6,266 bases of DNA from Accumulibacter sp. (lineage in GTDB: Bacteria; Pseudomonadota; Gammaproteobacteria; Burkholderiales; Rhodocyclaceae): positions 1 to 6,266 of the forward strand of contig JAISNE010000406.1 in NCBI GenBank assembly GCA_031276375.1. The letters are read 5' to 3'. Made by a program: the position numbers and the translations under genes. Position 1 is the first letter of the stretch, and every line of letters begins with the position of its first letter. Shown piece after piece: positions 1 through 5,950 of the stretch. Under the pieces are notes generated by a model. It searched no databases. It saw only the letters and a list, made by a program, of their open reading frames with translations, and was not told where the DNA came from.

Positions 1-507
1 GCCGAGATTCCCGGCTGGGATATTTTCTCGTCCAATCCGTTCAGCCTGCCGCTGCCCGAGGACAGCTTCACGACGGTGCAGAATTATTTCGCCGAATACC
101 ACCTGGAATACTATCGCCAGCGCCTGTTCAAGGAATTTCCCAGCCGCCTGCACGCGCTGTTGCTGTTCGCCACGCGCATCGACGCCGAGAATTTCCGCGC
201 CAAGCACCCCGCGCGCGTTTTTGGCAAGCGCCTGGTTCCCGCCCGCAGCCGGGGAAGCTACGTCGTCTCGTTCCACGATTCGAGCTGGCTCGACTATCTG
301 CGTCTGCCGCACAGCCTGAACCTGGCGACGCTCGACGAAGTGTCGACCCATTACTGGGCGGGACGGCTGGTCGAAGAAATCGGCCTGACGTTCATGGACC
401 ACGCCTGGCGGGAAACTCCGGTGATCGAGGCGCTGTTCCAGGGGACGCTCGAACCCGTGACGCATCATCATCACACCCACTCCGGTTGGCTGCCGGGGTT
501 CTCCTGA
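1..507 (+). CDS. Unrecognised protein, C-terminal part (5'-partial)
   Basis: The reading frame is open from the first base of the window to the TGA at 505-507, giving 168 visible residues, so the gene starts outside the window. A GTG at 76 is in frame, but coding-like sequence continues upstream of it (a stretch reading GWDIFSSNPFSLPLPEDSF), so I do not take it as the start. The protein is rich in aromatic residues and arginine (NYFAEYHLEYYRQRLF, STHYWAGRLVEEIGL). I see no signal peptide or membrane segment in this part. The tail ends in a natural histidine-rich stretch (THHHHTHSG), which could bind metal or be disordered. I do not recognise the family and assign no function. It reads in the same direction as cheB 102 bases downstream, so co-transcription is possible, but the hairpin between them makes that uncertain. 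Coding status is well supported by length and composition. Confidence 0.75.
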   Translation, partial: AEIPGWDIFSSNPFSLPLPEDSFTTVQNYFAEYHLEYYRQRLFKEFPSRLHALLLFATRIDAENFRAKHPARVFGKRLVPARSRGSYVVSFHDSSWLDYLRLPHSLNLATLDEVSTHYWAGRLVEEIGLTFMDHAWRETPVIEALFQGTLEPVTHHHHTHSGWLPGFS

Positions 508-570
508 ATTCTTGAATATTTCCCGAAAAGCCGTCGCGGCGGCGTCCGTCCGACCCGGCCCGGCCCAAAA

Positions 571-596
571 TCGGGAATAATGGGCGCTATTCCCGA
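571..596 (+). promoter_or_regulatory. Hairpin in front of cheB (9-bp perfect stem)
   Basis: TCGGGAATA (571-579) and TATTCCCGA (588-596) are perfect reverse complements separated by an 8-base loop. No T-run follows, so this is not a typical intrinsic terminator. The loop contains the ATG at 580, the upstream candidate start of cheB. The hairpin could be an operator, a translational control hairpin or an mRNA-stabilising structure. What it does is not visible from the sequence. Confidence 0.5.
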
Positions 597-609
597 AACC
601 CTTACGACG

Positions 610-1752
610 ATGGCAGACAAAATCAAGGTAATGATCGTTGACGACTCGGCGCTGGTGCGCCAGGTCTTCACCAAGATTCTGGCCCCCGACCCGACGATCG
701 AAGTGATCGCCACCGCCCCCGACCCGCTGATTGCCCAGGAAAAGATGAAGCAGCAGTGGCCGGACGTGTTGATTCTCGACATCGAGATGCCGCGGATGGA
801 CGGGCTGTCCTTTTTGCGCCAGCTCATGCGCGAACATCCGACGCCGACCATCATCTGTTCCCGCCTCGCGGCCGAGAACAGCGCCGACTACGTCGAAGCG
901 ATGGCCGCCGGCGCCATCAGCATCATCGCCAAGCCGATGAACGGGCTGAAACAGTTCCTCGAAGACAGCGACAACAACCTCATCCGCGCCATTCACGTCG
1001 CGGCCAGGGCCAACCTGAAGGCGGCGCTGCCCCACTTGCCGGGCAAGACCCCGGCGCTCCGCGCCCCCGCCGCGGCGCGCGCCCACGTGCTGCCCGCCAA
1101 CCTGCCGCTCGACCGTCCCAATTTCAGCGCCGACGTCATCCTTCCGCCGCTCGCCGCCGCCGCCGCCCCCTACAACGCGCAGCCGATCATCGCCATCGGC
1201 ACCTCGACCGGCGGCACGCAGGCGCTGGAAACCCTGCTCGTCAAGCTGCCCGCGACGACCCTGGGCATCGTCGTCGTCCAGCATATGCCGGCCAATTTCA
1301 CCTCCACCTTTTCCAGCCGCCTGGACGGCATGTGCCAAATGCGGGTGAGCGAAGCGCGCAACGGCGACCGCGTGCGTCCGGGCCACATCCTGATCGCGCC
1401 CGGCGGCAGGCACATGCTGGTGCGGCGTAGCGGCGTGCAGTACGCGGTGGAAGTGCTCGACGGCCCGCCAGTCAACCGCCACAAACCCTCGGTCGACGTG
1501 TTGTTCCGCTCGGTGGCGCAGGGCGCGGGACGCAACGCGCTGGGGATCATCCTGACCGGCATGGGCGACGATGGCGCGCGCGGCATGAAAGAGATGCACG
1601 ACGCCGGAGCCAGGACCATCGCCCAGGACGAAGCCAGTTGCGTGGTGTTCGGCATGCCCAGGGAAGCGATCAAGAGAGGCGCCGCCGACCAGGTCATCGC
1701 CTTGCAGGATATCCACGAGGCCATTGCCGCGTACTGCCGCGGCGCGGGCTGA
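610..1752 (+). CDS. cheB: CheB, chemotaxis protein-glutamate methylesterase/glutaminase response regulator
   Basis: CheB removes methyl groups from glutamates of chemoreceptors (and deamidates some glutamines) in the cytoplasm, after phosphorylation by CheA. Residues 1-125 form the receiver domain, with acidic pair D11/D12, phospho-acceptor D57 (LILDIEMP), S84 and K108. Residues about 126-188 are an Ala/Pro-rich linker. Residues about 190-378 form the methylesterase domain, with catalytic S199 (GTSTGG), H225 (VVQHMP) and D321 (TGMGDDGA). Their spacing (26 and 96 residues) equals that of the enterobacterial enzyme (S164, H190, D286). The length of 380 residues is slightly above the usual 350-370 because of the linker. 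I chose ATG 610 because homologues begin a few residues before [11 protein letters not shown]. An in-frame ATG at 580 would add ten residues, but it lies in the loop of a hairpin; neither start has a convincing ribosome binding site. No cheR, cheD, cheA or receptor gene is in view. Confidence 0.95.
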   Translation: MADKIKVMIVDDSALVRQVFTKILAPDPTIEVIATAPDPLIAQEKMKQQWPDVLILDIEMPRMDGLSFLRQLMREHPTPTIICSRLAAENSADYVEAMAAGAISIIAKPMNGLKQFLEDSDNNLIRAIHVAARANLKAALPHLPGKTPALRAPAAARAHVLPANLPLDRPNFSADVILPPLAAAAAPYNAQPIIAIGTSTGGTQALETLLVKLPATTLGIVVVQHMPANFTSTFSSRLDGMCQMRVSEARNGDRVRPGHILIAPGGRHMLVRRSGVQYAVEVLDGPPVNRHKPSVDVLFRSVAQGAGRNALGIILTGMGDDGARGMKEMHDAGARTIAQDEASCVVFGMPREAIKRGAADQVIALQDIHEAIAAYCRGAG

Positions 1753-2184
1753 GGCGGCCTCGCCGCCGAGCGCCTGGCGGTACATGCCGTGCCGGTGGCC
1801 AGCCGCGAGCTGGCGCGGTCCTCCGGCAAGCCGCGCTTCAACCCGGATATCTGGTTGCTGAACCGCCCGCGGGATTTGCCCTCGTGGTTTACCTCGACAA
1901 CGCGCGGGTGGAAAGCCTGAACGTGGCGCCGCCGGATTTCGAGACCCGCGAAGCGGCGGCAAAAAGCTATTTCACCCTGTTCAAAAAAAACGAAGGACGC
2001 AACGCCGGAGGAGAAGGCGCGTTTCGCCGGTGAATTCGCCCGCGCCACCGAAGGACCGCCGCTGACCGCGCTCTCCGACGCCATGCAGTTGGCCGACCGG
2101 CAAGACATCGCCTTTGGCGACGTCGACAACGCCGTGCAATGCGACAAGGTGAGCGTGCTGAAAAATCCCTGGAAACAGGCCTAC
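1753..2184 (+). pseudogene. Remnant of an AAA+ ATPase-like gene (C-terminal half, two frameshifts)
   Basis: Coherent protein sequence can be followed through three reading-frame segments directly after the cheB stop. Segment one (1753 to about 1892) contains RFNPDIWLLNRPRDLPSWFT. A single lost base near 1892-1893 shifts it to the next segment (LDNARVESLNVAPPDFETR, FTLFKK). The A8 run at 1983-1990 then has one base too many, and a third segment follows (TPEEKARFAGEFARATEG, LTALSDAMQLADRQDIAFGD, NPWKQAY). Read together, the order resembles the sensor-1 to lid region of an AAA+ ATPase; this is recognition from memory, not a search. The Walker A and B half is absent, and the left edge abuts cheB. 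The coding-like part ends at 2184, exactly where a palindromic repeat starts. The two frame changes cancel out, so sequencing error at the homopolymer is possible for one of them, but the missing N-terminal half still makes this a non-functional relic. Confidence 0.6.
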
Positions 2185-2269
2185 GCGAGCCTGCGGCTCG
2201 CATTGCGGGCGAGACGCCCGCGCTCCACTCTCTCGCGCGCGAATCGGGGAGCGCGGGCGTCCCGCCCGC
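2185..2269. repeat. REP-like GC-rich palindromic element
   Basis: A small hairpin (GCGAGC 2185-2190 with GCTCGC 2196-2201) is followed by two 22-base arms, 2205-2226 and 2248-2269. These arms are reverse complements at 21 of 22 positions and are separated by a 21-base loop that itself contains the perfect palindrome TCGCGCGCGA (2233-2242). The arm motif (GCGGGCGAGACGCCCGCGC) belongs to a style of dispersed extragenic palindrome common in GC-rich proteobacteria. It lies at the broken end of the ATPase remnant. It could also attenuate transcription arriving from either side. Confidence 0.7.
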
Positions 2270-2459
2270 TTCGTGGGACGTGCTTTTTTGCGGACGCGAT
2301 AGCGGACCGTGCCCGGAATCACCAAGGTTCGTGGCCCGAACAGACCTGGAAGACACCTTGTCGTTTCAGACAACCCAAGCGCCGTATGGATTGCTTCGTC
2401 GCGCAGCCCGAGCAATGACAGCGCGGTCAAACCATCGTGATACGGCCAAAATTGACCGG
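2270..2459. other. Gene-free stretch with a dispersed-repeat motif
   Basis: No reading frame here looks coding on either strand; frames that stay open have compositions that do not resemble protein families I know. The stretch holds a T6 run at 2284-2289 after the palindromic element, and a small inverted pair ATTGCT (2390-2395) / AGCAAT (2411-2416). The sequence around it, with GGATTGCTTCG at 2388-2398, resembles a repeat often seen between proteobacterial genes. The same 11 bases recur at 6110-6120. Confidence 0.5.
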
Positions 2460-2516
2460 AATCTTGACACGCCAGATTTGAGTATCAACGCCCTATTGAG
2501 CACAACTTGGCATCAG
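2460..2516 (+). repeat. Left copy of the inverted repeat flanking the arsR/sulfur operon
   Basis: Read rightwards from TTGACA (2464-2469), this sequence recurs on the opposite strand at 5491-5434. Bases 2461-2490 match the other copy at 27 of 30 positions. The inner 26 bases match at 19 of 26 with one single-base gap. Both copies point towards the operon between them. The inner end runs over the stop codon of the 821-residue gene, so the last few matching bases may be chance. I see no target-site duplication outside the copies. Confidence 0.7.
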
Positions 2517-4978
2517 ATGAACAGCGACATGTCGCTTTCTTCCGCGTGCGCGAGCATATACGCGGCGCCACTCATTTTTACGCCGTCGATCAGTTCTTCT
2601 TTCGCTATTCCCATGATATCCATGCTCATGGCACAGGCCACGATTTCAACGCCGTTGTCCACGGCCTGTTTCATCAATGTCTCCAGGCTATCCACGTTTT
2701 TCGACTTCATGACAAAACGAATCATCCGGGCGCCCAGGCCGGCGAAATTCATCCGGGACAGGCCCAGCCTCCCGCTTCCGCGAGGCATCATTTTCGCCAA
2801 CAAGGACGACATGAAATCCTTGCCGACACTTGCTTTTTCGCTCTTGCGCAAAATATTGAGTCCCCAGAATGTAAAAAACATGCGGGTTTTCCTGCCCATC
2901 GCCGCCGCGGCGTTCGCCATGATGAACGCCGCGATCGCCTTGTCCAGATCACCGCTGAACACGATGAAATTCTTGCCGTCGCCGCGAGCGCGATGATCCG
3001 TCTCGGGCGCTGCCGATCCCTTGCGCACACGACTCGTGGAATGGCCTTTCCGCTCTCCCTCCGTCGTTCCCAGGAAGGTATTGCCCGTGCGCTTGCAGTA
3101 CGCTTCCACGTCGCTGGCGAACGCCGCATCCGTGGTCAATATTTCGATCATGTCGCCGTCCGACGCCGAATCCAGGGCCTCGCTCAGTTTCATGATCGGC
3201 CCGGGGCACTGTAGGCCGCACGCATTTATTGTGATTGTTTTCCGGGCGCTTTGGCTGGAAGGCTCAAGAATCAACCCTGTTTTCGGGGGATTCGCCTTGC
3301 CGGCCGGCGCCATTGCTTCCACGCCGGTTTTCGCCCGGCTGCCCTCGATGGCTCTCCAAAGCGTGTAACCTCCGCTCAGGCTGTGGGCGTCATAACCGTT
3401 CTGCGTCAAAATCCGGCACGCGATGTAAGCGCGCAAGCCTATTTGGCACATGACATACACGGGCTTGGATTTGTCGATTTCGCGCAGGCGCCCGCGCAGC
3501 GCCTCGAGCGGGATATTGACGAAATCCGGTACGGCTCCCATGCGGAAGGCGGGCGCGGCGCGGACATCGATGAGCGTGACATTTTCCGGGTCGAGCGCGG
3601 CGATATCGTGCCAGTGAAAGATTTTCACCTTGCCCGTCAAAATGTTTTCCATCATGAAACCCGCGATATTGACAGGGTCTTTCGCGGAACTGTATGGAGG
3701 CGCGTAACAAAGCTCCAGCCGGGTCAAATCGCGCGCCGTCGCGCCGAAGCGAATCGCCGTGGCGATGACATCGCAGCGCTTGTCCACGCCTTCGATGCCC
3801 GTCACCTGCGCTCCGAGAATCCTGCCCGTATCGGGGTCGAACAGCGTCTTGATCGTCAGGTTGGACGCGCCGGGGTAGTAGCTCGCGTGGCTCGCCGCCA
3901 CGGTAAAGATTTTTTCGTACTTCACGCCGAGTTTCGTGGCGGTCTTCTCGTTCAGCCCCGTGGAAGCAACCGTCATATCGAATGCTTTCAGGATGGCGCT
4001 GCCCTGGGTCCCGGTATAGACGCTGTCTCCACCGCAGATATTATCGGCGGCGATTCTTCCCTGCTTGTTGGCCGGGCCCGCCAGGGCGACCGCGCCTCTA
4101 CCCCGCGTCATGAAGTCCATCACTTCGATGGCGTCACCCACCGCGTATATGTCCGGATCCTTCGTCCGCATATGCTCGTCGGCAAGGATAAAACCACGTT
4201 GATTGACTTCCAGCCCGCTGTCTTTCGCCAGTTGACTCTCCGGGCGCACTCCCGCCGAGAGCAGGAGCATGTCCGCGATGATTTCGCCCTCCTCGAGGAC
4301 GATCCTCAATGCATCGCCAAGCTCCTCGACCGATTTTACCCCGTTGCCGAGTATGAGCTTCACCCCCTTGCCACGAATGTGTTCATGCACCTCGCAAGCC
4401 ATGTCGAAATCGATCGGCGCGATCAACTGATCCGTGAGTTCTATGATCGTCACCTCCAGGCCGGCGCGCTTGAAGTTCTCCGCCATTTCGACGCCAATCG
4501 CGCCGCCGCCGAGAATCGCGGCGGACCTTGCCTGCCTTTGTTCCATGAAGCGCTTGATCGCGTGGGTGTCCGGAATGCTCCTGAGCGTGAATACCCGCTC
4601 GTTGTCCGCGCCGGGAATGGGCAAGCGCAAGGGGGCCGCCCCCGGAGAGAGTATCAGCTTGTCATAGCCTTCCTCGTATATCTCACCGCTTTGCAGATTC
4701 TTGACGGTGACGGCCTTGCGTTCGCGCTCGATCGCCACCGCTTCGTTGAATACGCGAACGTCGACGTCGAATTGGGCCTTGAAACTCTCCGGCGTCTGGA
4801 GCACGAGTTCCGCTTCATCCCCGATTTCCCCGCCAACATGATAGGGCAGCCCGCAATTCGCGAATGAAATGTAGCCGCCACGCTCCAGGATCACGATTTC
4901 CATGTGTTCGTTCAGGCGCCGCAGCCTTGCCGCCGCCGTGGCCCCGCCCGCGACGCCGCCGATGATGAGTGTTTTCAT
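2513..4978 (-). CDS. Four-domain sulfur protein: CoA-disulfide/polysulfide reductase - rhodanese - TusA - DsrE2
   Basis: This cytoplasmic flavoprotein of 821 residues joins four sulfur-handling modules. Residues 1-450 are a FAD/NAD(P)H disulfide reductase of the CoA-disulfide reductase type: FAD motif GGVAGG (7-12), single redox Cys C42 (SFANCGLPY), nucleotide motif LGGGAIG (156-162), second FAD motif YAVGDA (278-283), and the C-terminal YAPPYSSAKDPVN (425-437). Residues 455-545 are a rhodanese with active Cys C511 (CQIGLRAY). Residues about 580-645 are TusA-like (C587, and C591 in CPGP). Residues about 668-821 are a DsrE2-like domain with C782 (ACAMSMDIMGI). Family knowledge suggests NAD(P)H-dependent reduction of CoA disulfide/persulfide or polysulfide, with the other domains passing sulfane sulfur along; the exact substrate is not visible. 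All active cysteines are kept. The gene lies 15 bases after the upstream arsR-type stop, with AAAGG at 4990-4994 as a possible ribosome binding site overlapping that stop, so the two form an operon. Confidence 0.93.
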   Translation of the reverse strand: MKTLIIGGVAGGATAAARLRRLNEHMEIVILERGGYISFANCGLPYHVGGEIGDEAELVLQTPESFKAQFDVDVRVFNEAVAIERERKAVTVKNLQSGEIYEEGYDKLILSPGAAPLRLPIPGADNERVFTLRSIPDTHAIKRFMEQRQARSAAILGGGAIGVEMAENFKRAGLEVTIIELTDQLIAPIDFDMACEVHEHIRGKGVKLILGNGVKSVEELGDALRIVLEEGEIIADMLLLSAGVRPESQLAKDSGLEVNQRGFILADEHMRTKDPDIYAVGDAIEVMDFMTRGRGAVALAGPANKQGRIAADNICGGDSVYTGTQGSAILKAFDMTVASTGLNEKTATKLGVKYEKIFTVAASHASYYPGASNLTIKTLFDPDTGRILGAQVTGIEGVDKRCDVIATAIRFGATARDLTRLELCYAPPYSSAKDPVNIAGFMMENILTGKVKIFHWHDIAALDPENVTLIDVRAAPAFRMGAVPDFVNIPLEALRGRLREIDKSKPVYVMCQIGLRAYIACRILTQNGYDAHSLSGGYTLWRAIEGSRAKTGVEAMAPAGKANPPKTGLILEPSSQSARKTITINACGLQCPGPIMKLSEALDSASDGDMIEILTTDAAFASDVEAYCKRTGNTFLGTTEGERKGHSTSRVRKGSAAPETDHRARGDGKNFIVFSGDLDKAIAAFIMANAAAAMGRKTRMFFTFWGLNILRKSEKASVGKDFMSSLLAKMMPRGSGRLGLSRMNFAGLGARMIRFVMKSKNVDSLETLMKQAVDNGVEIVACAMSMDIMGIAKEELIDGVKMSGAAYMLAHAEESDMSLFI

Positions 4979-4993
4979 TCCGTCAAACGCCTT

Positions 4994-5287
4994 TCACGAA
5001 ATTTTCTCGTCGCAATAATATTTTTTCAGCGCGCCGAGCAATTCAATGACGCGCTTGTCGGCAATCTCGTACCTCACATACTGCCCGGACTTCTCTGAAC
5101 TCAACAATCCCGCCGTCCGCAAAAATGTCAAATGCTGGGACAGGGCCGACAGGGAAATATTCGGAGTAAATTCGTGTATCTCACCGACTGTCCTGGCGTC
5201 ATCCAAAAGCGCGCACAGTATCAGCAGCCTGTTTTCGTTGGCGAGGATTTTCAACAGTTCGGCGACGATTCTTGCTTTTTCCAGCAT
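4994..5287 (-). CDS. ArsR-family repressor, likely persulfide sensor (YgaV/BigR/SqrR type)
   Basis: This is a small winged-helix DNA-binding protein of 97 residues; the recognition helix region reads SLSALSQHLTFLRTAGLL. Two cysteines, C25 (RLLILCALL) and C92 (LKKYYCDEK), lie 67 residues apart. They sit at the places where YgaV, BigR and SqrR carry the pair that forms a disulfide or polysulfide link when cells meet sulfide. The usual ArsR metal motif (ELCVCD) is absent, so metal sensing through it is unlikely. An ATG at 5293 would add two residues, but the GAGGA at 5299-5295 is only one base from it and seven bases from the ATG at 5287, so I chose the latter. The gene is first in an operon with the sulfur-transfer fusion, a context similar to E. 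coli ygaV-ygaP. It probably represses its own promoter through the palindrome at 5303-5324. The sensor role is inferred from the cysteine pattern and neighbour. Confidence 0.9.
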   Translation of the reverse strand: MLEKARIVAELLKILANENRLLILCALLDDARTVGEIHEFTPNISLSALSQHLTFLRTAGLLSSEKSGQYVRYEIADKRVIELLGALKKYYCDEKIS

Positions 5288-5294
5288 TCCCATG

Positions 5295-5299
5295 TCCTC
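5295..5299 (-). promoter_or_regulatory. Ribosome binding site that decides the repressor start
   Basis: GAGGA on the minus strand lies seven bases before the ATG at 5287 but only one base before the ATG at 5293. Spacing favours the downstream ATG, giving a protein beginning MLEKARIV. Confidence 0.7.
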
Positions 5300-5302
5300 A
5301 AG

Positions 5303-5324
5303 TATTTTAGTATTTGCTAAAATA
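5303..5324. promoter_or_regulatory. Probable operator: perfect 8+8-bp palindrome
   Basis: TATTTTAG (5303-5310) and CTAAAATA (5317-5324) are perfect inverted arms around a six-base centre. This AT-rich site stands out in a GC-rich region and covers the -10 box and probable transcription start of the arsR-type operon. ArsR repressors usually bind such AT-rich dyads overlapping their own promoter, so autoregulation is likely; binding itself is inferred. Confidence 0.75.
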
Positions 5325-5347
5325 ATTTATTCCTCGGGAATTGTCAA
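5319..5347 (-). promoter_or_regulatory. Sigma-70-type promoter of the arsR/sulfur operon
   Basis: On the minus strand a perfect -35 TTGACA (5347-5342) is followed by a 17-base spacer and a -10 TATTTT (5324-5319, 4 of 6 consensus). Transcription would start near 5312, giving a leader of about 25 bases. The spacer holds a short dyad, ATTCC/GGAAT (5329-5341). Confidence 0.7.
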
Positions 5348-5433
5348 GAGGCTCGCTCGGCAAGAGAAAAATTCCTGCAAGCCATGCACGGCGGACGGTA
5401 AGCCGCACGGCAGGATCGTCAATGGACAGGCGC

Positions 5434-5491
5434 CTCATACCAAACTGCGCTCAACAGCGTCGTTGATACTCAAGTCTGGCATGTCAAGCTT
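5434..5491 (-). repeat. Right copy of the inverted repeat flanking the arsR/sulfur operon
   Basis: This is the mirror partner of 2460-2516, read leftwards from TTGACA at 5487-5482. The outer part, 5461-5490, is 27/30 identical to the left copy. Its outer end supplies the last seven codons and stop of the frameshifted toxin gene, so the repeat appears to have landed at the 3' end of that gene. The 80 or so bases between this repeat and the promoter hold no gene that I can see. Confidence 0.7.
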
Positions 5492-5801
5492 TTGTCGTTC
5501 AGGTCGTCTTGCAGGATCGTTTCGTAGTCCTGTCCGCCGCGGAAGATGCCGATGATGGAAACCACTCCTGCGTCTACATCTACATCAAAGGCAATCAATA
5601 CCCGCTTCTTGTAGCTGGCGATACGCAAGCCAGCACGCACATCATCACGTTTGGCGCCACGAAGGGGAAAGGCGCGCAGGTTCTCGCAATAGCGCACAAT
5701 GGCTTCGGTGTACCGCGCCGCGATGCCGCCGCCGCAAGATAGTGAAAAAGCGCTGCAAATTGCTCCAGGGCTTCCGGGCTGAAGATGACGCGATGGTTCA
5801 T
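5470..5801 (-). pseudogene. parE: ParE/RelE-family toxin gene, frameshifted
   Basis: The N-terminal part reads MNHRVIFSPEALEQFAALF from the ATG at 5801. The rest is in another frame: IAARYTEAIVRYCENL, FPLRGAKRDDVRAGLRIASY, and IGIFRGGQDYETILQDD. Together they make a typical ParE/RelE toxin of about 100 residues (ParE toxins act on DNA gyrase, RelE toxins cleave mRNA; these halves look more like ParE). The frame change falls in the GCC-repeat tract at 5725-5735, where one base appears to be missing, a common site of slippage or sequencing error. After the usual end (DDLND) seven extra residues (KSLTCQT) come from the flanking repeat. The ATG overlaps the stop of the antitoxin gene as ATGA, as in toxin-antitoxin operons. 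As written the toxin is not made whole; a real mutation would disarm the system. Confidence 0.8.
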
Positions 5802-5941
5802 CGTGTCCTGGCGTATTCAGCCGTCAGGCGGGCACGCACCTGATCGGTGGTAACGGCGCGGGCTGGATCCGCCTTCAAGGCATCATGGGCGGGGCCAACC
5901 TGATCGCGCAGCCAGTTTTCCACAGCACGATCCCGTGCCAT
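5798..5941 (-). CDS. Antitoxin of the ParE-type toxin (PaaA2/ParD-like), N-terminus uncertain
   Basis: The frame, too short for routine gene calling, reads MARDRAVENWLRDQVGPAH, then DALKADPARAVTTDQVRARL, and ends in TAEYARTR: 47 residues from ATG 5941. The pattern AVENWLR...ALKADPARAVTTDQVRARL resembles the PaaA2-like group of small, mostly helical antitoxins that wrap around ParE toxins and lack a DNA-binding domain; this is from memory of the family. Its TGA overlaps the toxin ATG (5798-5801), which indicates translational coupling. In frame upstream, TSTYAL also looks family-like, but no ATG with a ribosome binding site is found. The only other start is a TTG at 5977, and a repeat motif occupies about 5951-5980. 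The original N-terminus or promoter may have been replaced by the repeat. It could still be made without an active toxin. Confidence 0.65.
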   Translation of the reverse strand: MARDRAVENWLRDQVGPAHDALKADPARAVTTDQVRARLTAEYARTR

Positions 5942-5950
5942 CAGCGCATA

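Noticed and set aside
1983..1990. Programmed frameshift at the A8 run
   Set aside because: The gene lacks its N-terminal half and has a second frame change nearby, so decay or sequencing error is more likely than regulated frameshifting.
1170..2147. 325-codon minus-strand frame opposite cheB
   Set aside because: Antisense shadow of cheB and the ATPase relic; Ser/Arg/Pro-rich with no recognisable motif.
2205..2269. Palindromic arms as a CRISPR repeat or an intrinsic terminator
   Set aside because: There is one inverted pair, not a series of spaced direct repeats. A T6 run does occur, but 14 bases after the stem, too far for a standard terminator.
2139..2996. 285-codon + strand frame across the repeat region and the 3' end of the sulfur gene
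   Set aside because: It runs through the palindromic element and then antisense to the DsrE2 domain; the translation shows no protein-like pattern of its own.
3251..4867. Long open frame of 538 codons on the + strand opposite the sulfur fusion gene
   Set aside because: It lies wholly antisense to a gene with several unmistakable domains. Its translation is rich in Arg, His and Ala with no family pattern, as expected for the mirror frame of a GC-rich gene.
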